DNA of 64,000 bases from Saprospiraceae bacterium (GTDB taxonomy: Bacteria > Bacteroidota > Bacteroidia > Chitinophagales > Saprospiraceae): contig CATQHI010000012.1 of NCBI GenBank assembly GCA_958295895.1, forward strand, positions 1 to 64,000, written 5' to 3'. Position 1 is the first letter of the stretch, and the number at the start of each line of letters is the position of its first letter. This document shows, one piece after another, positions 43,746 through 52,281 of the stretch. Made by a program: the position numbers and the translations under genes. The notes beneath the pieces are model-generated. The model was not told the DNA's origin, searched no databases, and saw only the letters and a program-made list of their open reading frames with translations.

Positions 43746-44266
43746 GTGCGGGGGTCGCATTCCGCATCGCCCTGCGCTTCGTGCTGCTCCTTGCGGCGCA
43801 GGTTTTTTTGTTCAATCAGATCGCCTGGGGCTGGGGCGGTCGGGAGTACCTCTTCGTGTTCGTGTACCCCCTCTTCGTGGCCCTGCTGCCGCTACGCGCT
43901 CCGCGACCGCTGGTCATTCTGCTCGCCTTTCTGCTGGGACTGGCCGTTGATTTCTTCAGTGAGACGCTGGGACTGCACGCCGGGGCCCTCACGTTTACCG
44001 CTTACGCCAGGCCGCTGGTGCTCAGGGCGCTACGCCCGCGCGACGGGTACAACATCAAGGCCACCCCTACGACTGCCGATCTCGGAGCTGGTTGGGTGAG
44101 TCAGTACCTGAGCTTCCTGTTGCTGCTGCACCTGCTGGCCTTTTTTTTACTACAGACCTTTTCCATCTTTTTCCTCGGTGAGATTGTACTAAAAACGGCG
44201 CTATCCCTGCCGGCAAGTTTACTGACTACGGCTATCTTGGTGCTCCTCTTTTCTCCCAAAGCCTAA
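43742..44266 (+). CDS. mreD: Rod shape-determining protein MreD
   Basis: The 174-residue integral membrane protein has about five helices, starting FRIALRFVLLLAAQVFLFNQ and with YPLFVALLPLRAPRPLVILLAF and the LGLAVDFFSETLGLHAGALT signature of MreD. I place the start at GTG 43742, which overlaps the mreC stop codon (GTGA), rather than at the much longer frame beginning inside mreC. The following mrdA starts 14 bases after its stop. Confidence 0.88.
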   Translation: MSAGVAFRIALRFVLLLAAQVFLFNQIAWGWGGREYLFVFVYPLFVALLPLRAPRPLVILLAFLLGLAVDFFSETLGLHAGALTFTAYARPLVLRALRPRDGYNIKATPTTADLGAGWVSQYLSFLLLLHLLAFFLLQTFSIFFLGEIVLKTALSLPASLLTTAILVLLFSPKA

Positions 44267-44280
44267 GGCTCACCACTCTC

Positions 44281-46158
44281 GTGAAAGAATCCGTCGACAT
44301 TCGGGCTATAAGTATCCGCGCGGTGATTGCTCTGGTCACCCTGCTACTGCTGGGAAAAGCCTTTCAGTTACAGGTGGTCAGCGATACCTGGCGCACGCGG
44401 GCCGATGGCGTGGGCAACAGCCAGATCGACCAGTACCCCGCCCGCGGCCTCATGACCGACCGCAACGGCAAGCTGCTCACCATCAACGAGCCCATCTACC
44501 AGATCGAGCTGACCTACAACACCTTTAAGCGCTCGGCCGAAACCTTCGACACCACCCGCTTTTGTCAATTGCTTGGCATCACCCGCGACTACTTCGAGGA
44601 GGCCATCCCGAAAAAGTGGGGGGGTAAGTACAGTCCCTCCAAGCCCTTTTCCTTCCTAGCCAACGTCTCCCCGGCGGTCTACGCCACCTTCCAGGAAAAC
44701 CTCTTTCAGTTTCCGGGATTTACCGCTACCCTGCGCTCCTCACGCAACTATCCCCACACCGTAGCGGCTCACCTGCTGGGCTATCTGGGGGAGGTGAGTC
44801 AGCGCACGATCGACCGGGGTGGCGGTCGGTATGCCGGCGGCGACTACCACGGCATCTCCGGACTAGAGTACCAGTACGAGGAGGCACTACGCGGGGAAAA
44901 GGGGCGCCGACTGGTGTACCGCGACCGGCTCGGCCGTGAGGCGGGTGGGGTACTAAATGGGGCGCTAGACGTAGATGCAACCGTAGGTACGGACCTGATC
45001 ACGACCATCGATCTGAGGCTGCAGGAGTACGGCGAGCAGTTGATGGCCAACAAGATCGGCAGCATCGTGGCCCTGGAACCCTCCACCGGCGAGGTGCTTA
45101 CGATGATCTCGGCACCGACTTACAATCCGCGCTCCCTGCGCATCGGACGCGACCGGGGGCGGGAGTTCGTGCAGCTGCAGCGCGACACGTTACAGCCTCT
45201 GCTCAACCGGGCGATCAACGGTAAATACCCGCCGGGATCCCCCTTCAAGACGCTGGTGGCGCTGATCGCCATGCAGACCGGCACCCTGGCACCGGACCGG
45301 GGCATCGGCTGTTCGGGGGGCTTCACCAGTGGGGGCCGGGTACTGTTGGGCTGTCATAATCATCCCTACTGCAGCAACGTAGAGGACGCCATCGCTCAGA
45401 GCTGTAATGCCTACTTCGTCACCGCCTGGCTCGAGAACATCAACCGTTACGGCAGCCTCTCCCCCACCCAGGGGCTGGACGAGTTCAACCACTACCTCTA
45501 CCAATTCGGGCTGGGTAGCAAGCTTGGCATCGACTTTCCCGGTGAGATTGCCGGTCACGTACCCACCTCCGAGTACTATAACCGGCGCTTCAAAAACGAG
45601 CAGTACTGGCGCGCCATCTGGATGCGCTCGCTAGCGATCGGACAGGGTGAATACGAGCTCACGGCCCTACAGACGGCTAACTTTGCCGCCGCCATTGCCA
45701 ATCGTGGGCACTGGTACACCCCCCATCTGGTCAAGCAGGTACAGGAGGGTAACGACGGACAGCTACGCGCCATCGTGCCCGAGCGCCACGATATCGACAT
45801 TAACCGCGAGTACTTCGAAACCGTAGTGCGCGGCATGCGCAAGACCGTCACCCAGGGTACAGCCCGCATAGCCGCCATTCCGGGTATCGAGGTCTGCGGC
45901 AAGACCGGTACCATCCAGAACTCCCACGGTGACCACTCCAGCTTCGTGGCCTTCGCCCCGGCCGACGACCCCAAGATCGCCATCATGGTCTACGTAGAAA
46001 ACGGCGGCTTCGGCGGTACGGTAGCCGCCCCCATTGCTAGCCTGCTGATCGAGCGTTACCTCAATGGGGAGATCGCCGAAAATCGCAAGTGGCTGGAAAC
46101 CCGCATGCTGGAGAAGGATATGACGCAGCGGGGGGAGAGTACGATTCGGGTAAAGTGA
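44281..46158 (+). CDS. mrdA: Penicillin-binding protein 2 (peptidoglycan D,D-transpeptidase)
   Basis: The 625-residue class B transpeptidase crosslinks side-wall peptidoglycan in the elongasome. It has one N-terminal membrane helix (about 12-30), a dimerisation/pedestal domain with ARGLMTDRNGKLL, and the transpeptidase domain. The active-site Ser320 lies in PPGSPFKTL, the SxN motif in QSCNAYF and the KTG motif in VCGKTGTIQN. The GTG start follows mreD by 14 bases. The rodA partner that usually follows is absent here; the operon ends before the element at 46171-46318. Confidence 0.95.
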   Translation: MKESVDIRAISIRAVIALVTLLLLGKAFQLQVVSDTWRTRADGVGNSQIDQYPARGLMTDRNGKLLTINEPIYQIELTYNTFKRSAETFDTTRFCQLLGITRDYFEEAIPKKWGGKYSPSKPFSFLANVSPAVYATFQENLFQFPGFTATLRSSRNYPHTVAAHLLGYLGEVSQRTIDRGGGRYAGGDYHGISGLEYQYEEALRGEKGRRLVYRDRLGREAGGVLNGALDVDATVGTDLITTIDLRLQEYGEQLMANKIGSIVALEPSTGEVLTMISAPTYNPRSLRIGRDRGREFVQLQRDTLQPLLNRAINGKYPPGSPFKTLVALIAMQTGTLAPDRGIGCSGGFTSGGRVLLGCHNHPYCSNVEDAIAQSCNAYFVTAWLENINRYGSLSPTQGLDEFNHYLYQFGLGSKLGIDFPGEIAGHVPTSEYYNRRFKNEQYWRAIWMRSLAIGQGEYELTALQTANFAAAIANRGHWYTPHLVKQVQEGNDGQLRAIVPERHDIDINREYFETVVRGMRKTVTQGTARIAAIPGIEVCGKTGTIQNSHGDHSSFVAFAPADDPKIAIMVYVENGGFGGTVAAPIASLLIERYLNGEIAENRKWLETRMLEKDMTQRGESTIRVK

Positions 46159-46170
46159 TTGCGTTGTTAG

Positions 46171-46318
46171 GTTATTGAGTTGTTGCGTTTATGGCTATGC
46201 TCGCTTCGCTCGTTTAACGATGTACCTGCGGCCCCGCCCCTATGCTGTGCGCCTACCACACCTATTACGCCTACCCCGTACGTAATCCAACAACTCACCA
46301 ACGCAACAACCCAATAAC
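46171..46318. repeat. MITE-like element with 19-base terminal inverted repeats
   Basis: GTTATTGAGTTGTTGCGTT at 46171-46189 and the reverse complement of 46300-46318 agree at 18 of 19 positions. The 148 bases between and including them hold no ORF. They contain a small GCTCGCTTCGCTCG palindrome and the GC-rich element at 46224-46241. It lies in the longest gene-free gap of the window (46159-46448), between mrdA and the DUF2383 gene. No target-site duplication is clear. Confidence 0.5.
46224..46241. repeat. GC-rich intergenic element, copy D (inverted)
   Basis: ACCTGCGGCCCCGCCCCT is the reverse complement of the core of copies A and B. It lies on the plus strand upstream of the DUF2383 gene, directly after TAACGATG, a poor -7 look-alike. 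Confidence 0.45.
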
Positions 46319-46448
46319 TACCCCTTACACCGAACGTCTCCCCCAAAGTACCTGTTACCGAAAAGTAGGCGCGGTGGATTTTCCCCCCGCTCACACGCTT
46401 AGTTCACACCCGCAGGGGACGCACTCTCCGCACCAAAAACTTCACGTA

Positions 46449-46907
46449 ATGGATAACGTTAGTAACGAACAGACCAAAGGACTTAACAAACTCATCACCA
46501 CCCTGTACGATGGGGAAAACGGTTACAAAGAGGCCGCCGAGGAGGTAGACAGCGTATCGCTGGCCACCAAGTTCCGCGAGCTGGGCCAGCAGCGGTACGA
46601 CTGGGGCCACGAAATCAAGCCATTCATCACCCAAATGGGTGGTAAGGTTGACAAGGGGGGAAGCACCGGCGCCGCACTGCACCGTGCGTGGATCGACATC
46701 AAAAGTGCCCTCTCTACTCAGGATGAAGCGGCTGTGATTGCGGAGTGCATCCGGGGCGATGAGAGTGGCGTGGAAACCTACAAGGAAGTACTGAAGGATA
46801 CTACGCTATCGGCCGATGCCCGTCAGACGGTGACCCGGCAGATGCAGCAGTTGGAACGTACCGTAGCCGAACTCAAGCAGTTGCACCGTACCTACGACAA
46901 CGCCTAG
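46449..46907 (+). CDS. DUF2383 (PA2169-family) four-helix-bundle protein
   Basis: From the ATG at 46449 the 152-residue protein is all helical. It has LNKLITTLYDGENGYKEAAEEV, then QRYDWGHEIKPFITQMGG, then GDESGVETYKEVLKD, matching the ferritin-like DUF2383 family (PA2169 type). The repeated Glu/His positions resemble a metal-binding bundle, but function is unknown; relatives are often linked to stress. I rejected the longer frame from 46242, which runs through the repeat element. A strong terminator follows. Confidence 0.88.
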   Translation: MDNVSNEQTKGLNKLITTLYDGENGYKEAAEEVDSVSLATKFRELGQQRYDWGHEIKPFITQMGGKVDKGGSTGAALHRAWIDIKSALSTQDEAAVIAECIRGDESGVETYKEVLKDTTLSADARQTVTRQMQQLERTVAELKQLHRTYDNA

Positions 46908-46934
46908 GTTCCACCCATTGATCCTCAGATTTAG

Positions 46935-46975
46935 CGAAAGCCTCCGCCCGACCCGGGCGGGGGCTTTCGTGTTTT
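46935..46975 (+). terminator. Intrinsic terminator after the DUF2383 gene
   Basis: CGAAAGCCTCCGCCCG (46935-46950) pairs with CGGGCGGGGGCTTTCG (46954-46969) around a 3-base loop, followed by TTTT at 46972-46975. Confidence 0.9.
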
Positions 46976-47096
46976 GCTATCTTGCGGCCCCGTACCGAAG
47001 TCCTCCAGTCCGAACACCACGTTCACCCCTATTCCGTGCACCTGCAACCGCGCCCCCTTATCCTCCCCTCCGGTAACCCAACGATTATTAATTAGT

Positions 47097-47747
47097 ATGC
47101 TAGAGGCGGCCAACATTCGCAAGAGCTACGGGGCGCTGGATGTACTCCGGGGCGTGGACCTCTCGGTGCGGGCCGCCGAGATTGTCAGCATCGTGGGCAA
47201 GAGTGGCGCGGGTAAGAGTACGCTGCTACACATTCTGGGTACCCTGGACCGCCCCGACACCGGGAAACTAGAAATCGGGGGGGAGGATGTATTCCGCCTC
47301 CACAGTCGGGAGCTGGCTAGTTTCCGCAACCAGCGCATCGGCTTTGTCTTTCAGTTCCACCACTTGTTGCCCGAATTTACGGCACTGGAAAATGTATGTA
47401 TCCCGGCCTATATCGGCAAACGCGAGGCCGAGGCCACCCGGCGTAAGGGGTGGGAACTGCTGGACTACCTGGGTCTGGCCAATCGGGCCCAGCATAAGCC
47501 CGCACAGATGAGCGGGGGCGAGCAGCAACGGGTGGCCGTAGCCCGGGCGCTGATCAACGAGCCGGCCATCGTATTCGCCGACGAGCCGAGCGGTAACCTG
47601 GACTCCGGCAGCAGTCAGGAACTACACGATCTATTGTTTCGCCTGCGGGCGGATTTTCAACAGAGCTTCATCATCGTGACCCACAACGAGGAGCTGGCCC
47701 GCATGAGCGACCGCCGGCTGGAGATGATCGACGGTATCCTCGTATAG
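47097..47747 (+). CDS. LolD-type ABC transporter ATP-binding protein
   Basis: The 216-residue ATPase has Walker [10 protein letters not shown], the Q-loop [18 protein letters not shown], the signature [15 protein letters not shown] and Walker [13 protein letters not shown], with the H-loop in IVTHNEEL. The spacing and the [13 protein letters not shown] phrase fit the MacB/LolD group that extracts lipoproteins or exports peptides. The permease partner is not adjacent. I chose the ATG at 47097 ([12 protein letters not shown]) over the longer frame from 46974. The DUF389 gene begins at the base after its stop. Confidence 0.92.
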   Translation: MLEAANIRKSYGALDVLRGVDLSVRAAEIVSIVGKSGAGKSTLLHILGTLDRPDTGKLEIGGEDVFRLHSRELASFRNQRIGFVFQFHHLLPEFTALENVCIPAYIGKREAEATRRKGWELLDYLGLANRAQHKPAQMSGGEQQRVAVARALINEPAIVFADEPSGNLDSGSSQELHDLLFRLRADFQQSFIIVTHNEELARMSDRRLEMIDGILV

Positions 47748-49181
47748 ATGGAAAAGCAGCAGCGGACCGATGGATCGGACGAGATTACCCCGGGGCAGGG
47801 CGGGATCAAATTGTGGTTCCGGGAGTTCATGGACCTGCGTGAGGGCAGCGACCGGGAGGGGGCCATGGCCACGATCACGAGCGGCAAACTCATGCGGGGG
47901 AGCAACGCCTGGATGCTGGTGTGCTCCATCATGATCGCCAGTCTGGGCCTGAACCTCAACTCCGGCGCGGTGATCATCGGGGCTATGCTCATCTCTCCCC
48001 TCATGAACCCCATCCTGGGTATCGGTCTGGGCGTGGGTACCAACGACCGGGACCTGCTCTGGGAGGCCTTGATCAACTTCGGCGTCTCCATCGCTATCGC
48101 GCTAGTGACCAGCTCCGTGTATTTTTTATTTACCCCCCTGGACATCTTCACCCCCGAGATGCGGGCACGCACCGAGCCTACCGTACTCGATGGACTCATT
48201 GCCGTGTTCGGGGGGCTTGCGGGTATTATCTCGGTGACCCGGGCCGATAAGACCAATGCCATTCCGGGGGTAGCTATCGCCACCGCCCTGATGCCTCCCC
48301 TGTGCGTGGCCGGCTACGGACTGACGGTGGGCCTGCGAACGGGGGGTGACTTCACCGTTTTCTGGCGGTCGTTCTACCTCTTCTTTCTCAACAGCTTCTT
48401 CATTGCCGCGACGGCCTATCTGATCATCCGGCTGCTGCGCTTTCCGTTCCGAAAGTACATGAACGTGCAGGAGACGCGCCGCAGTCAGCTCATCATCGGC
48501 GTGATCAGCGTACTGATGATCCTGCCGGGCTACTACATCCTCACCGATGTGCTGGAGCGGCAGCGAAATGCCAACGCCGTGGAGGAGTTTACGGCCAAGT
48601 ACTTTCCCGCCGCCGCGAGCTCCTCCATCTTCGACCGGCGGAATACGGCCGAGCCGCTGCTCATCTTCCCCGTTACGAATCGACAGCTACCCCCCGATAG
48701 CCTGGCTGCCTACAGCAAGATACTCCAGGAGCCGCCGTACAATGTGACGGGGGCACGGGTGGTCATCGATACCAGCTACAGCCCCTCCGAAATCGCGAGC
48801 ATCAAGGGGGAGTTGGCTACGCTCGACGACATCAACGCCCGGTTACGCAACCTGGAACAGGTAGAGGTCATCAACCAGCGCGAACAGCAACAGCTGAGTG
48901 CGGAGCTTGAGGCTTACCGAATGGACAGTACCCGGTTCATCAATTTTTCGCAACAGCTGATGTGGGCCTTTCCCCGGGTGCAGCAGGTACGCCTGGCGCG
49001 TGCGCAGAGTACGGAGCGCTTTGGCCCGGATGACGATCCGCCCTATACCGGAGAGCTGCCACTGGTAGTGGTGACCGATAATCTGGCGAGCATTGCCCCG
49101 GACGAGGAGCGGCGTATGCGTGAGTACCTCATGTCGGCCCTGGCGGTCGACACCCTCCTTCTGGTACGCGAGCTTCGGTAG
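47748..49181 (+). CDS. DUF389 family membrane protein
   Basis: The 477-residue protein has the DUF389 core: GAMATITSGKLMRGSNAWML, then NSGAVIIGAMLISPLMNPIL and ITRADKTNAIPG-type loops, with six or seven membrane helices in the first 265 residues. A C-terminal soluble part of about 200 residues with helices (about 365-420) follows, which is longer than minimal DUF389 proteins. Function is unknown. It starts immediately after the ABC ATPase stop and precedes an MscS channel gene by 37 bases. Confidence 0.9.
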   Translation: MEKQQRTDGSDEITPGQGGIKLWFREFMDLREGSDREGAMATITSGKLMRGSNAWMLVCSIMIASLGLNLNSGAVIIGAMLISPLMNPILGIGLGVGTNDRDLLWEALINFGVSIAIALVTSSVYFLFTPLDIFTPEMRARTEPTVLDGLIAVFGGLAGIISVTRADKTNAIPGVAIATALMPPLCVAGYGLTVGLRTGGDFTVFWRSFYLFFLNSFFIAATAYLIIRLLRFPFRKYMNVQETRRSQLIIGVISVLMILPGYYILTDVLERQRNANAVEEFTAKYFPAAASSSIFDRRNTAEPLLIFPVTNRQLPPDSLAAYSKILQEPPYNVTGARVVIDTSYSPSEIASIKGELATLDDINARLRNLEQVEVINQREQQQLSAELEAYRMDSTRFINFSQQLMWAFPRVQQVRLARAQSTERFGPDDDPPYTGELPLVVVTDNLASIAPDEERRMREYLMSALAVDTLLLVRELR

Positions 49182-49218
49182 CACAAACCTAGGCGAGAGA
49201 ATTAAAGTTATACGCACT

Positions 49219-50136
49219 ATGGATGACCAAGTACGGGACCTAAGCACGGTATTCATCGACGCGTGGAATTCCTTTCTGGAGGCCATCCCCGGTATCCTGA
49301 TCGCGCTGATCATATTCATCGTGGGGCTTTTCGCCGCGCGGCAGATCGCAAAATTTTTCGGTAGTCGGATCCTATCGCGCATGGAGGATCCGCTGATGGG
49401 ACGCTTCCTGGTCACGACGCTGCGCTTACTGGTCGCCATCGGGGCGGCACTGCTGGCACTGCGCGCGGCCGGACTTAGCGGAATAGCCACCGCCCTGTTT
49501 AGTGCCATCGGGGCCAGTGCGGTCATCCTGGGCTTCGCCTTTAAGGATATTGGGGAGAACTTCATCTCCGGCATCATCCTGGCCTTTAACCGGCCCTTCA
49601 ACGTAAACGATACCATTCGCGTCGTGGACCACTTCGGCAAGGTTAAGAGCCTACAGTTTCGCTATACGCACATTAAGACCTTCGACGGTAAGGATGTCTA
49701 TATCCCTAACTCCGACGTGCTTACTCAGCCCGTGCAGAACTACACGGCCGATGGCTTTATCCGCTACGATTTCAATGTGGGGATTGCTTATGAGGACGAT
49801 ATCCAGGGGGCGAAGGAGGCCATCCAGCAAATTCTCGATGAACACCACCTGATTATCCGCGATGCGGACCACGTTAGTTTCGTGGCCGAAGATGAACTGG
49901 CCGCCAGCACGGTGAACCTGCGGGTATACTTCTGGGTCGACACCACCGATTTTCGCTCCGGTGCCCTCAAGGTGCGCGGTGAGGTGATTCGCGACATCAA
50001 GAACCAGATCGATAAGACGGGCTACAGCCTGCCGGCCGATATTACGGAGATCAAGCTCTACGGTAGCGAGCGGGATATACCGGTGCGGGTGGAGTTTGAC
50101 GATACGCCCAACTCGGAGGCTGAAAACCTAAAGTAG
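49219..50136 (+). CDS. MscS-family mechanosensitive ion channel
   Basis: The 305-residue protein has three membrane helices and the pore helix segment GIATALFSAIGASAVILGFAFKD rich in Gly and Ala. The MscS beta domain follows with FISGIILAFNRPFNVNDTIR and VYIPNSDVLTQPVQNYT, and then the C-terminal alpha/beta vestibule. It would open under membrane tension and release solutes on osmotic downshift. I chose the ATG at 49219 (MDDQVRDLST) over the longer frame from 49093, which overlaps the DUF389 gene. Confidence 0.93.
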   Translation: MDDQVRDLSTVFIDAWNSFLEAIPGILIALIIFIVGLFAARQIAKFFGSRILSRMEDPLMGRFLVTTLRLLVAIGAALLALRAAGLSGIATALFSAIGASAVILGFAFKDIGENFISGIILAFNRPFNVNDTIRVVDHFGKVKSLQFRYTHIKTFDGKDVYIPNSDVLTQPVQNYTADGFIRYDFNVGIAYEDDIQGAKEAIQQILDEHHLIIRDADHVSFVAEDELAASTVNLRVYFWVDTTDFRSGALKVRGEVIRDIKNQIDKTGYSLPADITEIKLYGSERDIPVRVEFDDTPNSEAENLK

Positions 50137-50151
50137 ACTGGCAGCATCGTA

Positions 50152-50547
50152 CTACGCGGAGCGGCCGTCGGGGAAAGGAATCGTCAGCTCCTGCCCGGGA
50201 AAAATCTTGTTCGGATCGTCGAGCGTATCGGAGTTAGCCGCAAAGATCTTCTTGTAGGCCATGGCATCACCGAGGTACTCCTTGGCGATTTTGGAAAGAC
50301 TTTCCCCTTTCTGCACCGTGTGCTTAGCGTAGTAGCTCTTGTTAGCTACCTTGATGTCGACCTCGACATCGCGGGGATTCTCGCCGCCGACGCGCTTAAT
50401 CTCGTCCCAGAGTTGATCCTTCTGGTACTGGGTGTCGACGGTGCTGCCCATGCGCAGTACGCCGTCGGCTTCTTCGACGTAGCCGTCGCGGGGGTTCATC
50501 TTTTCGCCCATTTCCAGGACGCTACGGTACTTTTCTTTTACGCTCAT
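50152..50547 (-). CDS. LysM-domain protein
   Basis: The 131-residue protein has a helical N-terminal half with MGEKMNPRDGYVEEADGVLR and a DVEVDIKVANKS strand. A C-terminal LysM domain (AKHTVQKGESLSKIAKEYLG to FPGQELTIPF) binds peptidoglycan-type glycans. There is no signal peptide, as in the cytoplasm-annotated YgaU/LysM proteins with a preceding BON-like part; here the N-terminal half is too short to call BON. It converges on the MscS gene. Confidence 0.85.
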   Translation of the reverse strand: MSVKEKYRSVLEMGEKMNPRDGYVEEADGVLRMGSTVDTQYQKDQLWDEIKRVGGENPRDVEVDIKVANKSYYAKHTVQKGESLSKIAKEYLGDAMAYKKIFAANSDTLDDPNKIFPGQELTIPFPDGRSA

Positions 50548-50588
50548 GGTGGTGTGTGGTTAATGCAGTGTGGCAACGGGCCGCCCCC

Positions 50589-52226
50589 CTACTTGTTTGC
50601 CAGGTCCACCACTTTCTCTACCTCCCAGTTGGCGCGCAGGGGCTCGATCTCGAAGCGTTGGACCAGCTCGGGCTGACGGCCGAAGCGCAGGTCGCCCAGG
50701 TCGAAACGGCCATTGTTGTTGCTATCGTAGATCAGCTCCATGCGGTAGGTACCCGGAGCGAAACTGGTGTACCGGGCGGTGTACGCAAAGCGCTCCCGAA
50801 TGTAGCGGCGCGTGCCTACGATGACCTCGCCCTCCGCGTTGAGCAGGCGTAGTATGTAACTAGCCGCCCCGTTCAGATTGCGTAGCTCGATGGTGAGGGT
50901 GCCGTAGTTCTCTACCGCATCGACGTTCAAAGTGCTAAGTAGGGTATCGGGATTAGCGGTGCCGTACCAGTCGGTCACCGCACCGGGTAGGAGTTCGAGG
51001 CGGTACGGGGAGGCATCCCGCCAAGCGGCACTCAGGCGCAGTTCGGCCGGAAAGAGGCTGTCGATGGTGTACCGATAGGCCACGGGGCTCAGCAGGGTAT
51101 CGCGGTACAGGCGGATCCGCGCGGTGTCGACCGCTTCTAGCGGTCGATTAAAGACCAGGCGCAGGCCCTCGCCGGGATTGACCGTACCACGCGATTGCTG
51201 TACTACCCGCAGTGGACTAGTGGGCGTGCTACCCGCATCGGTACCACTCAGGTATAGCGTATCGGAGTAACTGGTGTCGCGGCCGATCAGGATCGTATCC
51301 GGGGCAGCCTCCCGGTAGTAGAGTCGGATGGTATCGCCGAAGTCATTGCGCAGGTACTCCCGGCCCGCAGTCAAATCTACGTTCTCGGCCGGCTGATTGA
51401 CCCCGATAGCAACCAGACCGTAGTCTTCGGTAGCAAAGCCCGTGATCCGGGGCTCGATGGGTACGGTGGATAGTGGCACCGGTCCGATGGCATTATTATT
51501 ATCGGCCACCGTGATGAGGCTATCCAGGAAGCCGGCTGCCGTGGGCGGGAACACGCCGCCGTAATCGGCAAAGTAATTGGTCGCCCCGGGGTTACGCTGC
51601 AGGGCAATCACCCGGTAGCGCCCCGGCTTGACGTTGCTGACCACGAAGCGGCCCTCCTCCTCGGTCCGGGCGAAGTAGGTGGGGTTCTGGGTGAATACCG
51701 CGCTATCGGCCAGGTTGGCGTAAAGGGTTAGATCGGCCCCCTCTAGCCCCTCGCCCGTGTAGGCATCCACTACCCGGCCGCTCACCGAGGCGGTATCGAG
51801 TACCGGCCCGGTGGCGAACACAAAGCGGAGGTTTTCGGTGGGATTGCCCTCGTTAAGGTCCTTCACCGCAGCACCGACATTAAATACGTAGGTCACGCTG
51901 TCGAGTAGCTCCAGCCCGTCGAGGGGGATGACCAGACTGCGGCGCTGCAGCACCGGCCGGTTGTCACCCGTAAGGGGCAGGGGCGGCGAGACAAAAATTT
52001 GCTGCTGGGGGTCCAGCTCCACCCACTCATCGAAGGTCAGGCGAATCACCCCGGGGCGAAAGTCCGTCTGGAAATTGGGCGTGGACTCGTCCGCCACCAG
52101 CACCGGCCCGATCGTATCCCGGTCCCCACCCCGGGGCGGCGTGGGCGTAGCGCAGTGTTGCAGGGTGAGGGACTGAGCGAGAAGGATGAGCAGAAAAAGC
52201 GTTGCGGCGAGCAGCTGACGGAGCAA
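50589..52226 (-). CDS. Ig-like (Big_5-type) lipoprotein
   Basis: The protein of about 545 residues begins with a hydrophobic signal (LRQLLAATLFLLILLAQSL) and the lipobox LQHCATPTPPRGG, a common start of Bacteroidota Ig-like lipoproteins. A Big_5/SbsA-type Ig domain (residues about 45-145; GVIRLTFDEWVELDPQQ), a carboxypeptidase-like beta domain (VSGRVVDAYTGEGLEGADLT) and further Ig-like stretches follow. No ATG or GTG suits the signal peptide; TTG at 52226 fits and avoids overlapping the upstream gene, while the longer frame to 52379 would overlap it by 98 bases. It is downstream of the lectin-type cargo gene (55-base gap), probably in one transcript. Confidence 0.7.
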   Translation of the reverse strand: MLRQLLAATLFLLILLAQSLTLQHCATPTPPRGGDRDTIGPVLVADESTPNFQTDFRPGVIRLTFDEWVELDPQQQIFVSPPLPLTGDNRPVLQRRSLVIPLDGLELLDSVTYVFNVGAAVKDLNEGNPTENLRFVFATGPVLDTASVSGRVVDAYTGEGLEGADLTLYANLADSAVFTQNPTYFARTEEEGRFVVSNVKPGRYRVIALQRNPGATNYFADYGGVFPPTAAGFLDSLITVADNNNAIGPVPLSTVPIEPRITGFATEDYGLVAIGVNQPAENVDLTAGREYLRNDFGDTIRLYYREAAPDTILIGRDTSYSDTLYLSGTDAGSTPTSPLRVVQQSRGTVNPGEGLRLVFNRPLEAVDTARIRLYRDTLLSPVAYRYTIDSLFPAELRLSAAWRDASPYRLELLPGAVTDWYGTANPDTLLSTLNVDAVENYGTLTIELRNLNGAASYILRLLNAEGEVIVGTRRYIRERFAYTARYTSFAPGTYRMELIYDSNNNGRFDLGDLRFGRQPELVQRFEIEPLRANWEVEKVVDLANK

Positions 52227-52281
52227 AGGCGGTGATGACTTTTGGGTGGTAGAAGGACGCCCCGCCCACCCGATTTGTTGC

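Noticed and set aside
46242..46448. An N-terminal extension of the DUF2383 protein from 46242
   Set aside because: It would be translated from the inverted-repeat element and is not part of the family; the ATG at 46449 gives the normal protein.
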